This document shows positions 26,613 to 35,085 of a stretch of DNA of 64,000 nt, piece by piece (positions within the stretch are counted from its first letter, which is position 1; the number at the start of each line of letters is the position of its first letter). Location: positions 1-64,000 of the forward strand of contig CAYQLY010000006.1 in assembly GCA_964418605.1 (NCBI GenBank), read 5' to 3'. The notes below the pieces were generated by a model that did not search any database, was not told the DNA's origin, and was given only the letters and a program-made list of their open reading frames with translations. Source of the stretch: CAYQLY01 sp964418605 (lineage in GTDB: Bacteria; Bacteroidota; Bacteroidia; Cytophagales; Cyclobacteriaceae). A program made the position numbers and the translations under genes.

Positions 26613-26750
26613 TTAACGAAGATTACGTGAATAATAAGCACTAATAAAAAATGAAGCAACAACTCCAATTTCTAGCCCTAAGCAGAAAGCTGCAACAAGT
26701 GGCATACCGCCTTGGGTATGACCTAATGTTTGTTTTTGTAATTTTTTCAT
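26613..26750 (-). CDS. Small double-glycine-leader peptide, bacteriocin-like candidate
   Basis: A 45-codon frame between clpB and the terminator. The first 15 residues, MKKLQKQTLGHTQGG, resemble a double-glycine leader: Leu at -12, Leu at -7, Thr at -4, Gly-Gly at -2/-1. The predicted mature part of 30 residues is strongly hydrophobic, with one Cys, one Glu and a basic C-terminal end (YYSRNLR). Such leaders are normally cut and exported by C39-peptidase ABC transporters; none is in the window. It could also be a plain single-span membrane micropeptide. The start is 61 bases downstream of the clpB stop on the same strand. Confidence 0.6.
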   Translation of the reverse strand: MKKLQKQTLGHTQGGMPLVAAFCLGLEIGVVASFFISAYYSRNLR

Positions 26751-26810
26751 ATAATTTTATTTTTTTTATAATATAAATATATAAAAAAATATAAACAAAA
26801 CAATATAAAA

Positions 26811-29408
26811 TTATACTATTTTAAAAATAATAGTATTATTATCGTCTATATCCATTTTCAAAGTAGTATTTTTTTTCACTTTTCCAGCTAAGATTTGTTT
26901 AGATAATTCATTTAAAACCAACTTTTGCATGATGCGCTTGAGAGGTCGTGCTCCAAATACAGGATCATGGCCTATTTTAGCGAGATAATCTAGGGATTGA
27001 TCGGTAGCAACGAGGTCAATCTGGTTGTTTTTTACAATATCTTGAATGATTTTAAATTGGATATCTACTACGCGACGGATATCCGTGTGAGTTAATGGCC
27101 AGAACATAATCACTTCATCAACACGATTTAAAAATTCAGGTCGAACGGTGTGTTTGAGTAGATTAAAAACCTCGTCTTTTGTTTTAACAATATCATCAAA
27201 ATTAGGCGTCTCTCCCATTTTTTCAAAATTATCTTGGATGATGGATGAACCAATATTGGATGTCATAATGATTATAGCATTTTTAAAGTTGGCTGTTCGT
27301 CCTTTGTTATCTGTCAGCCTTCCCTCATCTAATACTTGAAGAAGAATGTTAAATGCATCCGGATGAGCTTTTTCAATTTCATCTAATAATATAACCGAAT
27401 AAGGTTTTCGTCGAACAGCTTCTGTTAACTGTCCACCTTCTTCATAACCTACATATCCAGGAGGGGCTCCAATTAATCGACTTACGGCATGACGTTCTTG
27501 ATATTCAGACATATCTATGCGGATCATCGCATTTTCATCATTGAATAGAAAGTCAGCAAGTGCACGAGCAACTTCTGTTTTTCCAACACCTGTTGTTCCT
27601 AAGAATATAAAAGACCCAATTGGTTTTTTAGGATCTTGGAGTCCTGCCCTACTGCGACGTACCGCATCAGCGATAGCTTGAATAGCTTCGCGTTGGCCGG
27701 CGACACGTTTTCCTAATTCTTCTTCGAGATGTAATAATTTCTCCTTATCACTTTGAAGCATTTTAGATAAAGGTATTCCTGTTGCTTTGGAAATAATTTC
27801 AGCAATATCTTCAGCGGTTACTTCTTCTTTAAGTAAGACATCATCGCCTTGAATAGAAGCTATTTTTTTCTTTAACTCGTCTAGTTTTTTTTCACTTTCT
27901 TTAATTCGGCCATAACGCAACTCCGCTACTTTTTCATAATCCCCGGATCGCTCAGCTTGATCTGCTTCAACTTTATATTTTTCTATGGCTTCTTTTTCAT
28001 CTTGAATAGATTGAATAAGCGATCGTTCATTTTCCCATTTTGATTTTAACGTATTTCGTTGTTCGGAAAGTTGCGCAATTTCTTTTGACAGAGTAGTTTC
28101 TTTTTCAGTATCTTTTTCTCGTTTAATAGCTTCTCGTTCAATTTCAAGTTGCATTATTTTTCGTTGCACTTCATCTAACTCTTCCGGAACCGAATTTATT
28201 TCCATGCGTAGTTTTGAAGCTGCTTCATCCATAAGATCAATAGCCTTATCAGGGAGAAAGCGATCAGATATGTAGCGGTGAGAAAGCTCAACTGAAGCAA
28301 TAATTGCCTCGTCTTTGATACGAACCCCATGATGTAGTTCATATTTTTCCTTTATACCACGTAAAATAGATATAGCATCTTGTATGTTGGGCTCATCTAC
28401 AATAACCGGTTGAAACCTGCGTTCGAGCGCTTTATCTTTCTCAATGTATTTTTGATATTCTTTGAGTGTAGTTGCACCAATGGCATGTAGCTCGCCGCGT
28501 GCTAAAGCTGGTTTTAGTAAGTTAGCAGCATCCATAGCTCCTTCTCCACCACCACCGGCGCCGATAAGCGTATGTATCTCATCAATAAACAAAATGATTT
28601 CACCATTTGAATCCGTCACTTCTTTGATCACGCTCTTTAATCGTTCTTCAAATTCACCTTTGTATTTTGCGCCGGCAATAAGCAAACCCATATCCAATGA
28701 AACAACTGTTTTTGTTTTCAAATTTTCTGGCACATCGCCATTTACAATACGTTGAGCCAAGCCTTCTACAATGGCTGTTTTTCCAACCCCAGGCTCACCT
28801 AAAAGAATAGGGTTATTTTTAGTCCGTCTGGCTAAAATTTGCAATACACGTCGGATCTCTTCATCGCGTCCGACAACAGGATCTATTTTTCCCGCTTTTG
28901 CAAGCGTGTTTAGGTTTTTAGAATATTTTTCTAATGATTGATAATTAGATTCTGCATGTTGATCAGTCACTTGTTTGTTTCCCCTTAACTCTTGTATTAT
29001 TTTTTTAGTTTCATTTAGTTTTAATCCGGCGTCTTTAAGTAATAAAGCCGTTTTTTCATTTCCAGAAAGAAGACCTAAAAAGAGATGTTCAATAGCGATA
29101 AACCGATCTTTCATTTCTGTCATGAGCGACGTCGCTTTTTGTAGCACAGCATTTGAGTCAGGTGATAAGTAAGGCTGCGTATCAGAAGAGGTTTGATAAT
29201 TTCTAATAATTAAATCTAATCCATCGGTTATTTTTTTTTCACCGATGTTGAATTTTTTTAAAATAAAAGATACAACATCTTTTTCAACAAGTATTATACC
29301 TTTGAGTAGATGACCAGGCTCTATTCGTGGTTGTGAATTAGCTAGAGCTAGTTCTGCTGCTTTTTGAATCGCTTCTTGACCTTTTATTGTATATTGATCG
29401 AGGTTCAT
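26811..29408 (-). CDS. clpB: Protein disaggregase ClpB
   Basis: Hexameric AAA+ chaperone that resolves aggregates together with DnaK. It is 865 aa. Order: N-domain (1-145), NBD1 with Walker A GEPGVGKT near 206, coiled-coil M-domain (about 400-530, rich in Glu/Lys), NBD2 with GTTGVGKT near 607 and the sensor/C-terminal GARPLKR near 825. The M-domain identifies ClpB rather than ClpA or ClpC. The gene is upstream of, and possibly co-transcribed with, the double-glycine peptide. Confidence 0.97.
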   Translation of the reverse strand: MNLDQYTIKGQEAIQKAAELALANSQPRIEPGHLLKGIILVEKDVVSFILKKFNIGEKKITDGLDLIIRNYQTSSDTQPYLSPDSNAVLQKATSLMTEMKDRFIAIEHLFLGLLSGNEKTALLLKDAGLKLNETKKIIQELRGNKQVTDQHAESNYQSLEKYSKNLNTLAKAGKIDPVVGRDEEIRRVLQILARRTKNNPILLGEPGVGKTAIVEGLAQRIVNGDVPENLKTKTVVSLDMGLLIAGAKYKGEFEERLKSVIKEVTDSNGEIILFIDEIHTLIGAGGGGEGAMDAANLLKPALARGELHAIGATTLKEYQKYIEKDKALERRFQPVIVDEPNIQDAISILRGIKEKYELHHGVRIKDEAIIASVELSHRYISDRFLPDKAIDLMDEAASKLRMEINSVPEELDEVQRKIMQLEIEREAIKREKDTEKETTLSKEIAQLSEQRNTLKSKWENERSLIQSIQDEKEAIEKYKVEADQAERSGDYEKVAELRYGRIKESEKKLDELKKKIASIQGDDVLLKEEVTAEDIAEIISKATGIPLSKMLQSDKEKLLHLEEELGKRVAGQREAIQAIADAVRRSRAGLQDPKKPIGSFIFLGTTGVGKTEVARALADFLFNDENAMIRIDMSEYQERHAVSRLIGAPPGYVGYEEGGQLTEAVRRKPYSVILLDEIEKAHPDAFNILLQVLDEGRLTDNKGRTANFKNAIIIMTSNIGSSIIQDNFEKMGETPNFDDIVKTKDEVFNLLKHTVRPEFLNRVDEVIMFWPLTHTDIRRVVDIQFKIIQDIVKNNQIDLVATDQSLDYLAKIGHDPVFGARPLKRIMQKLVLNELSKQILAGKVKKNTTLKMDIDDNNTIIFKIV

Positions 29409-29546
29409 ATAAAGATAATTTTTGTTTTAATAGTAGTTTATCAAAAAACCCTCCAAAACACAAATTAAGAAAAAATGACAGTAAATAAAATACAAATTAA
29501 GCGCGCATTCGGAAAAAATGGCAGTTTTTTTCTAAAAATTATAAAT

Positions 29547-29554
29547 TATATTTG
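29547..29554 (+). promoter_or_regulatory. -7 promoter element of the sugar transporter
   Basis: TATATTTG matches TAnnTTTG and is 45 bases before the ATG at 29600. The rest of the 191-base divergent gap (29409-29599) shows no gene or clear hairpin. Confidence 0.5.
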
Positions 29555-29599
29555 CTTTAGAAAAATGATCTATATTTAGGGTAAATTCGGTAAAAAAGT

Positions 29600-30913
29600 A
29601 TGGCTCAACTCACATCAACAACTACTTCAAACAATCAATCGGCGTCTGGTAATTATGCATTAGGGCTATATTCGGTGATGGCTCTTTTTTTTATGATGGG
29701 TTTTATCACCTGTTTGAATGATATATTGATTCCGTATTTAAAAATATTATTTCAATTGAATTATACGGAAGTGATGTTGATTAACACGTGTTTTTTTGGT
29801 GCCTATTTTTTTATGTCTATTCCTTCTGGAAAAATTATTCAGCGGGTTGGGTATAAAAAAAGTATGATTATTGGGTTTATTATAGCAGGAATAGGTTGTT
29901 TGTTATTTTATCCAGCTGCTGGACTTAAAGTCTATTCCTTATTTTTATTAGCACTTTTTATTTTAGCCACAGGCATTACCTTATTACAAGTGACGGGTAA
30001 TCCATACGTGTCTATTTTAGGAGATGCCAATACTGCCTCTAGTCGACTTACACTTTCTCAGGCCTTTAATTCTGTGGGAACAACAATCGCGCCGTTATTA
30101 GGAACGTATTTTATTTTGAAAAACTTACCAGAAATACCGGCTGAGATTAGGGGCGTAAGTGATTACACTAAATTATCTCCGGATGCATTAGGAATGTTTA
30201 ATAGTTTTTTAACAAAAATAGATGCAAGTTATTTACAATACACTTATGTGGTTATTGCTGTTGTGCTTTTAATCATAGCAAGTATTGTTTTCATTTTAAA
30301 ACTACCTGTTATTTCTGCGGAAGGAAGCTCCTCGGAAAATGGCTCTGCTTGGAGTTTTAAACATTTGCGATTAGGAGCATTAGGTATTTTTGCTTATGTT
30401 GGAGCCGAAGTAGCCATTGGTAGTTTTTTAGTTAATTACTTTGGGTTAAAAGAAGTTGCTGGCATACCTGAACAAGAAGCAGGAAACTATGTAGCCTTTT
30501 ATTGGGGAGGAGCAATGGTTGGACGTTTTCTTGGTGCTTATTTATTAAAAATTATTAAGCCTTATAAAATATTAACCTTCAACGCTGTGATGGCTATTGT
30601 ATTAGTGGCTGCATCCATTACTTCGTCTGGTTCTATATCTATGTGGACAATCCTAGCTGTTGGCTTTTTTAACTCTGTTATGTTTGCTACTATATTTACG
30701 TTGGCTATTTCAGATTTAGGAAAATATACCAACCAGGGTTCTGGGATTTTGTGTACAGCGATCGTAGGAGGCGCTGTTATACCACTTCTTCAAGGTACAC
30801 TAGCTGATAGTATTGGATTGAAGTGGGCCTTTTTAATACCTGTATTATGTTATCTATACATTGTATGGTATGCCATTAAAGGCAATAAGCATAAAAAAAT
30901 AGAAGTTAAGTAA
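29600..30913 (+). CDS. Sugar:proton symporter, MFS FucP/GluP family
   Basis: A 437-aa inner-membrane transporter with about 12 helices. The opening MALFFMMGFITCLNDILIPYLK and the PSGKIIQRVGYKKS loop are typical of the FucP/GluP (fucose, glucose/galactose) MFS group in Bacteroidota. The second half has YWGGAMVGRFLGAYLL. The sugar specificity cannot be decided. It lies 19 bases before the acyl-CoA dehydrogenase gene, perhaps co-transcribed by chance of spacing. Confidence 0.88.
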   Translation: MAQLTSTTTSNNQSASGNYALGLYSVMALFFMMGFITCLNDILIPYLKILFQLNYTEVMLINTCFFGAYFFMSIPSGKIIQRVGYKKSMIIGFIIAGIGCLLFYPAAGLKVYSLFLLALFILATGITLLQVTGNPYVSILGDANTASSRLTLSQAFNSVGTTIAPLLGTYFILKNLPEIPAEIRGVSDYTKLSPDALGMFNSFLTKIDASYLQYTYVVIAVVLLIIASIVFILKLPVISAEGSSSENGSAWSFKHLRLGALGIFAYVGAEVAIGSFLVNYFGLKEVAGIPEQEAGNYVAFYWGGAMVGRFLGAYLLKIIKPYKILTFNAVMAIVLVAASITSSGSISMWTILAVGFFNSVMFATIFTLAISDLGKYTNQGSGILCTAIVGGAVIPLLQGTLADSIGLKWAFLIPVLCYLYIVWYAIKGNKHKKIEVK

Positions 30914-30932
30914 TATAACCAAATAGAAGACT

Positions 30933-32081
30933 ATGGAAACCCTTGATTTGTCCTTGACGGAAAATCAGCTTATGATAGCTGATACAGTGAAAAATTTTTC
31001 ATCAAAATATATCCAACCACATATTATGGAATGGGATGAAAAACAAGAATTTCCGGTAAGTCTTTTTAAGAAAATGGGAGGCTTGGGGTTGATGGGTATT
31101 CTTGTTCCTGAAAAATATAATGGAGCGGGATTAGGCTATTTGGAATACGTTACAGCTATCATTGAGTTATCTAAAGTAGATGGATCCATTGGTTTATCCA
31201 TGGCGGCTCATAATTCATTATGCACAGGTCATATTTTACAGTTTGGTAATGATGAACAAAAATTAAGATGGCTTCCTAAATTAGCTACAGGCGAGTGGAT
31301 TGGTGCATGGGGATTGACAGAGCCAAACACAGGCTCTGATGCTGGAAATATGCGAACAGTTGCTGTGAAACAAGGAGATCATTATATTTTAAACGGATCT
31401 AAAAATTTCATCACAAATGGTAAATCAGGAAATGTAGCTGTTGTTATAGCGAGAACAGGTGAAAGAGGAGATTCACGTGGTATGACGGCTTTTGTTATTG
31501 AAAAAGGAACGCCTGGTTTTTCATCTGGAAAAAAAGAAAATAAATTAGGAATGAGGGCTTCTGAAACAACCGAATTGGTTTTTGCGGATTGTAAGGTTCA
31601 TAAAGATAATGTGCTTGGAAAAGAAGGAGAAGGTTTTATACAAGCGTTGAAGGTGTTAGATGGTGGGCGCATATCTATTGCTGCATTGGGTGTGGGAATA
31701 GCAGAAGGCGCGTTTGAAGCAGCTTTAGCCTATTCTAAAGAGCGCCATCAGTTTGATCAACCTATTTCAAACTTTCAAGGTATATCTTTTAAACTCGCTG
31801 ATATGGCTACTGATGTAGAGGCAGCTAAATTATTAACCTATCGTGCGGCATCATTAAAAAATGCAGGTGAAGACGTGAATAAAGAATCAGCGATGGCTAA
31901 ATATTATGCCTCAGAGGTAGCAGTAAAAGTAGCAAATGACGCAGTTCAAATATTTGGAGGGTATGGATATACGAAAGACTTTCCTGTGGAAAAATTTTAC
32001 CGTGATGCAAAACTGTGTACGATCGGAGAGGGGACGTCCGAAATTCAAAAAATGGTTATTTCAAGGGCTATTTTAAAATAA
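30933..32081 (+). CDS. Acyl-CoA dehydrogenase
   Basis: FAD-dependent enzyme that introduces the trans-2 double bond into acyl-CoA esters. It is 382 aa, the usual length. Motifs: GAWGLTEPNTGSDAGNM near 127, the substrate-loop FITNGKSGN near 158, RISIAALGVGIAEGA near 245, and the C-terminal FGGYGYTKDFPVEKFYRDAK followed by GEGTSEIQ, with the probable catalytic Glu of short/branched-chain members. It is most like short-chain or isovaleryl types; chain length is not determined. It converges on gldF with 7 bases between stops. Confidence 0.93.
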   Translation: METLDLSLTENQLMIADTVKNFSSKYIQPHIMEWDEKQEFPVSLFKKMGGLGLMGILVPEKYNGAGLGYLEYVTAIIELSKVDGSIGLSMAAHNSLCTGHILQFGNDEQKLRWLPKLATGEWIGAWGLTEPNTGSDAGNMRTVAVKQGDHYILNGSKNFITNGKSGNVAVVIARTGERGDSRGMTAFVIEKGTPGFSSGKKENKLGMRASETTELVFADCKVHKDNVLGKEGEGFIQALKVLDGGRISIAALGVGIAEGAFEAALAYSKERHQFDQPISNFQGISFKLADMATDVEAAKLLTYRAASLKNAGEDVNKESAMAKYYASEVAVKVANDAVQIFGGYGYTKDFPVEKFYRDAKLCTIGEGTSEIQKMVISRAILK

Positions 32082-32088
32082 CACGGTC

Positions 32089-32814
32089 TTATTTTCTGTA
32101 CTGAATACGGAAATGTGTTATAGCTAACATCAAGAAAATAATACTTAAAAAATAAGTAGCATTTCTTGAATCAATTAATCCCTTACTCATAATAGCATAA
32201 TGATAAGCTATTCCCCATGATTCAATGATGTAAGCATAAGGCACCAATCTATCTATTGAAGCAATAAAAGATAAACCTTCATAAACAGAAAAACATAGTA
32301 ATGTTGTAATAATAAATGCAACTACCTGATTGGTGGTGAGGGAAGAAGAAAATAAACCAATTGAAGCAAATACTGCTCCGAGTAAAAATAAACCAATATA
32401 CGATCCGATTACGCCAGCTGTATCAATATTACCAATAGGGCTTCCAAGCAGATAAAGACTTAAATAATAAATAAATGTAGGTGCGATAGAAATAAAAATC
32501 AGTGCAAGTGCCGCGAAGTATTTTCCTATAAGCAAATCGATTTCTCGAATGGGTTTGGTGAGAAGCCACTCCATTGTTCCGGATTTTTTTTCTTCCGCTA
32601 AAGAGCGCATAGTGATAGCAGGGATTAAAAAAAGAAGAACATAGGGACCAATAGCAAAGAGCGTGCTTAAATCAGCTAGGCCATACTCTAAAACAGTAGT
32701 TTCTGGAAATACCCATGTAAATAATCCTGTTAATAATAAGAATGCGGCTATAGAAAGATAACCAACAAGTGAGTTGAAAAAACTATTAATTTCTTTTTTG
32801 AAAATAGCAAACAT
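32089..32814 (-). CDS. gldF: ABC transporter permease GldF
   Basis: A 241-aa membrane protein with six helices. N-terminal FAIFKKEINSFFNSLVGYL, the cytosolic SLAEEKKSGTMEWLLTKPIRE and GKYFAALALIFIS are characteristic of ABC-2 permeases of the GldF group. With GldA (5290-6192) and GldG it would form the transporter associated with gliding/T9SS. No gldG is next to it: the downstream neighbour is on the opposite strand. Confidence 0.82.
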   Translation of the reverse strand: MFAIFKKEINSFFNSLVGYLSIAAFLLLTGLFTWVFPETTVLEYGLADLSTLFAIGPYVLLFLIPAITMRSLAEEKKSGTMEWLLTKPIREIDLLIGKYFAALALIFISIAPTFIYYLSLYLLGSPIGNIDTAGVIGSYIGLFLLGAVFASIGLFSSSLTTNQVVAFIITTLLCFSVYEGLSFIASIDRLVPYAYIIESWGIAYHYAIMSKGLIDSRNATYFLSIIFLMLAITHFRIQYRK

Positions 32815-32821
32815 GGATATT

Positions 32822-32919
32822 GGTATTAAAAACCACTTTTTTATAGGGTAAATCTATAGAGAAATAGGCATTTGGTGTTAAAAACCATAGGATAAATGGA
32901 GCCTTATAGAGAAAAATTA
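32822..32919. repeat. Imperfect tandem direct repeat upstream of gldF
   Basis: Two copies of about 45-50 bases each share GTTAAAAACCA or GTATTAAAAACCA at the start, a TA(G)GGTAAAT/GGATAAAT middle and TATAGAGAAA at the end (about 32822-32869 and 32874-32919). No gene is visible in the 142-base gap. Confidence 0.4.
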
Positions 32920-32956
32920 CTAACACAAAACCATGTTAGTGGCGGTATGTCTTTTT

Positions 32957-33481
32957 TTAGTTGTTAAAATATTTTTTAATAATAACAGCTCTGTTTAGTC
33001 TTTCGGTCTTTGTTATTTCCCTTATAAAATTTGTCATTGTCTGCTCGTCTATTTTGAGTTGACTCATCAAAAGGTTTACTTTCTGAGCACCTATATCTTC
33101 ATTCATTTTTGCCGCCCATTTATAAAATTTCTTCTTGATTTCAAAAGTGTCATCTAGAACTAAACAGACAAACCGCTGGTTATAAATCTCAAGCGGATAT
33201 ACACCCTGAATCTGTTCCCATTTTACCATGTCTTGTTTTGTTGTTCTGTCCCAAATACCAATTTCGTTTATTATGATTTGTGCTCGTTTGTCAAATGTCT
33301 GAAAGAGCCCAACTGAAAAACCGAGTCCAAAAAAACAGGTGCACAAACAAGCTATTATGTAGTCTGATGAGCCGATTGGTTTTTCAAATATTATCCAAAC
33401 CCCAATTGCAACAAATGGAATTGTTAATGCCAAAATTTTTAAACCTTTTAATGGTTTTTTGTAGAGTTTTATTTCTGTCAT
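32957..33481 (-). CDS. STM3941-family membrane protein
   Basis: A 174-aa protein with two helices near the N-terminus (about 13-33 and 40-62) followed by a small PH-like cytosolic domain (INEIGIWDRTT, MVKWEQIQGVYPLEI). This arrangement matches the STM3941 group, whose function is unknown. The C-terminal 40 residues are helical and basic. It is isolated between gldF and the inverted-repeat region, which suggests a cassette-like insertion. Confidence 0.6.
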   Translation of the reverse strand: MTEIKLYKKPLKGLKILALTIPFVAIGVWIIFEKPIGSSDYIIACLCTCFFGLGFSVGLFQTFDKRAQIIINEIGIWDRTTKQDMVKWEQIQGVYPLEIYNQRFVCLVLDDTFEIKKKFYKWAAKMNEDIGAQKVNLLMSQLKIDEQTMTNFIREITKTERLNRAVIIKKYFNN

Positions 33482-33513
33482 TTTGTTTGTCTGTTTCGGT
33501 CTGTTAATGTTTG

Positions 33514-33620
33514 GCTATTTGCAGTGGCTGGCTTTTAAAAATGTTTTTATCAACCGTGACTAAACGTAATAGCGAAGATAAAATTTTATACTTACACTTC
33601 ATCCAGCCATTGCAAATAGC
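33514..33620. repeat. Inverted repeat 1 (18-bp arms)
   Basis: Left arm 33514-33531 (GCTATTTGCAGTGGCTGG) and right arm 33603-33620 pair with one mismatch, enclosing 71 bases. Confidence 0.9.
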
Positions 33621-33650
33621 TGCTGTTGTGCTCTTGCGGCTTAATCTACT

Positions 33651-33734
33651 CGTTGTAACGCGCAATTTAGTAAAATATTGGAAGTGTTTGCGTAGCTTAC
33701 ACGAAAATATTTTACTAAATTGCGCGTTACAACG
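33651..33734. repeat. Inverted repeat 2 (29-bp perfect arms)
   Basis: Arms 33651-33679 and 33706-33734 are exact reverse complements over 29 bases (outer end CGTTGTAACGCGC), with a 26-base centre. It is the longest perfect palindromic structure noticed in the window. Confidence 0.95.
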
Positions 33735-33777
33735 ATGCGCTTTGCCAGAATTTGGCGCTGCCTGGCAGCGCATCGTT
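33731..33777. repeat. Inverted repeat 3 with nested palindrome
   Basis: AACGATGCGCT (33731-33741) pairs with AGCGCATCGTT (33767-33777), extended by GCCAG/CTGGC after a two-base bulge. An inner 17-base palindrome GCGCTGCCTGGCAGCGC lies at 33755-33771. It shares its first bases with the right arm of repeat 2. The 446-base gap 33482-33927 has no convincing gene. Confidence 0.85.
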
Positions 33778-33927
33778 TTACAAAGTATATACGTATATAT
33801 TATACACGGGTTAACAAAGCTGTATTAGTAGAGAAAAACAATAAAATACAGTTGTTGTTGATAGCTAAGATCAGCATCTCTTCTAAATTATCACTAAACT
33901 TGTTTAATTTTTAACTCTTTTTTAATT

Positions 33928-35085
33928 ATGCTGTTTTCAGAATTTTCTTCTTCAACTAAGGAAGACTGGGAAAAACAAGCTCGTCGAGAATTAACGACTT
34001 CTTTTTCTGAACTTCAAACTAAACTAGAAAAAGATATTGTATTACAACCAATCTATACGAATGAAGATTTAAAGCTAGATTTACCTCCATTGCTTGAATA
34101 TGCACCGTGGATTAATTTACCTGCTTGTGCCTGTACTAATATACAGGAAACAAAAACGGTGGCTTTATATCTATTGGAACAAGGAGCTGATGGGTGTTTT
34201 TTTGATTTAACGTCTCAGAATAGCGAGCTTGTCACAGATTTTCTTCAACAACTTACAGTATTGTCTACTCAAAAAGCTATTGCTTGTCGTGTTAATTTTT
34301 CAGAAAAGCAAATAGACGCTTTTTTACTTATGGCATCACGGCTTCATCGGGGTTTTATTCAGTTTGCTTCTCTCGATCTGATGTATCAAGATGCTAAACA
34401 AAAAACAGCATATGTTCATTTTTTAAATACGATTATTCCAAAATTACCAGAAGGCCATTCTTTTCAACTGATTTCTATTTCTGAAACGCATCATCAAACA
34501 GTTGTAGAACAAATTGCTTATCATCTGGCATTAGCCATAGATTGGATAGATCAGTTAACTCAAGCGGGAATGAAATTGGAAAGTGTTTTGAATCAAATCG
34601 TTTTTTCTTTACCTATTCATTCCAATTATTTTTTAGAAATAACAAAGTTAAGGGCTGTTCGCATACTGTGGCAACGCATTATTGAGGAAGGCTATGGATT
34701 AAAAAAATCAAAATGCAATCAAGTGTTTATTCATTCTATTAACACTGCTCGTTTAGATACGCCTATTGAAAACAATATTATTCGACATACAGTGCAAGCA
34801 ATGGCAGCTGTGCTTGGTGGGTGTACTTATCTTTCTCTTTTTCCATATAATCAGTCTCTTCAAGCAGCCGATCCATTTTCTTATCGGTTTAGTGCACATA
34901 TATCGTCGATTTTAAAAGAAGAAGCGTATTTTGATAAAGTGATCGATCCTTCTCGTGGTTCTTTCTTTTTGGAAAACCTAACGCATCAATTGGTTGAAAA
35001 AAGCTGGAATCTATTGAAAGAAATAGAGCAAGCCGGTGGATATGCTAAAAAAATACAACCTATTCAAAAAACAAATAAAGTGTAA
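33928..35085 (+). CDS. Methylmalonyl-CoA mutase family protein, small-subunit-like, short
   Basis: A 385-aa protein. The N-terminus (SSSTKEDWEKQARRELT) and the C-terminal DPFSYRFSAHISSILKEEAYFDKVIDPSRGSFF match the TIM-barrel part of the mutase small (MutA) subunit. The full small subunit is normally about 600 aa with a degenerate B12-like domain; that part is missing here. The large, B12-binding subunit (MutB) does not follow: the next gene is on the opposite strand, with the two stops overlapping by 26 bases. It may be a naturally short Bacteroidota form or a truncated gene. Confidence 0.75.
   Translation: MLFSEFSSSTKEDWEKQARRELTTSFSELQTKLEKDIVLQPIYTNEDLKLDLPPLLEYAPWINLPACACTNIQETKTVALYLLEQGADGCFFDLTSQNSELVTDFLQQLTVLSTQKAIACRVNFSEKQIDAFLLMASRLHRGFIQFASLDLMYQDAKQKTAYVHFLNTIIPKLPEGHSFQLISISETHHQTVVEQIAYHLALAIDWIDQLTQAGMKLESVLNQIVFSLPIHSNYFLEITKLRAVRILWQRIIEEGYGLKKSKCNQVFIHSINTARLDTPIENNIIRHTVQAMAAVLGGCTYLSLFPYNQSLQAADPFSYRFSAHISSILKEEAYFDKVIDPSRGSFFLENLTHQLVEKSWNLLKEIEQAGGYAKKIQPIQKTNKV

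Noticed and set aside
31470..31485. A further CACGTG core in the acyl-CoA dehydrogenase gene
   Set aside because: Flanking bases do not match the parS 16-mer, and the hexamer alone is expected by chance.
33504..33828. Open frames on both strands across the inverted repeats
   Set aside because: They run through palindromes, have no recognisable protein features, and mirror each other on the two strands.
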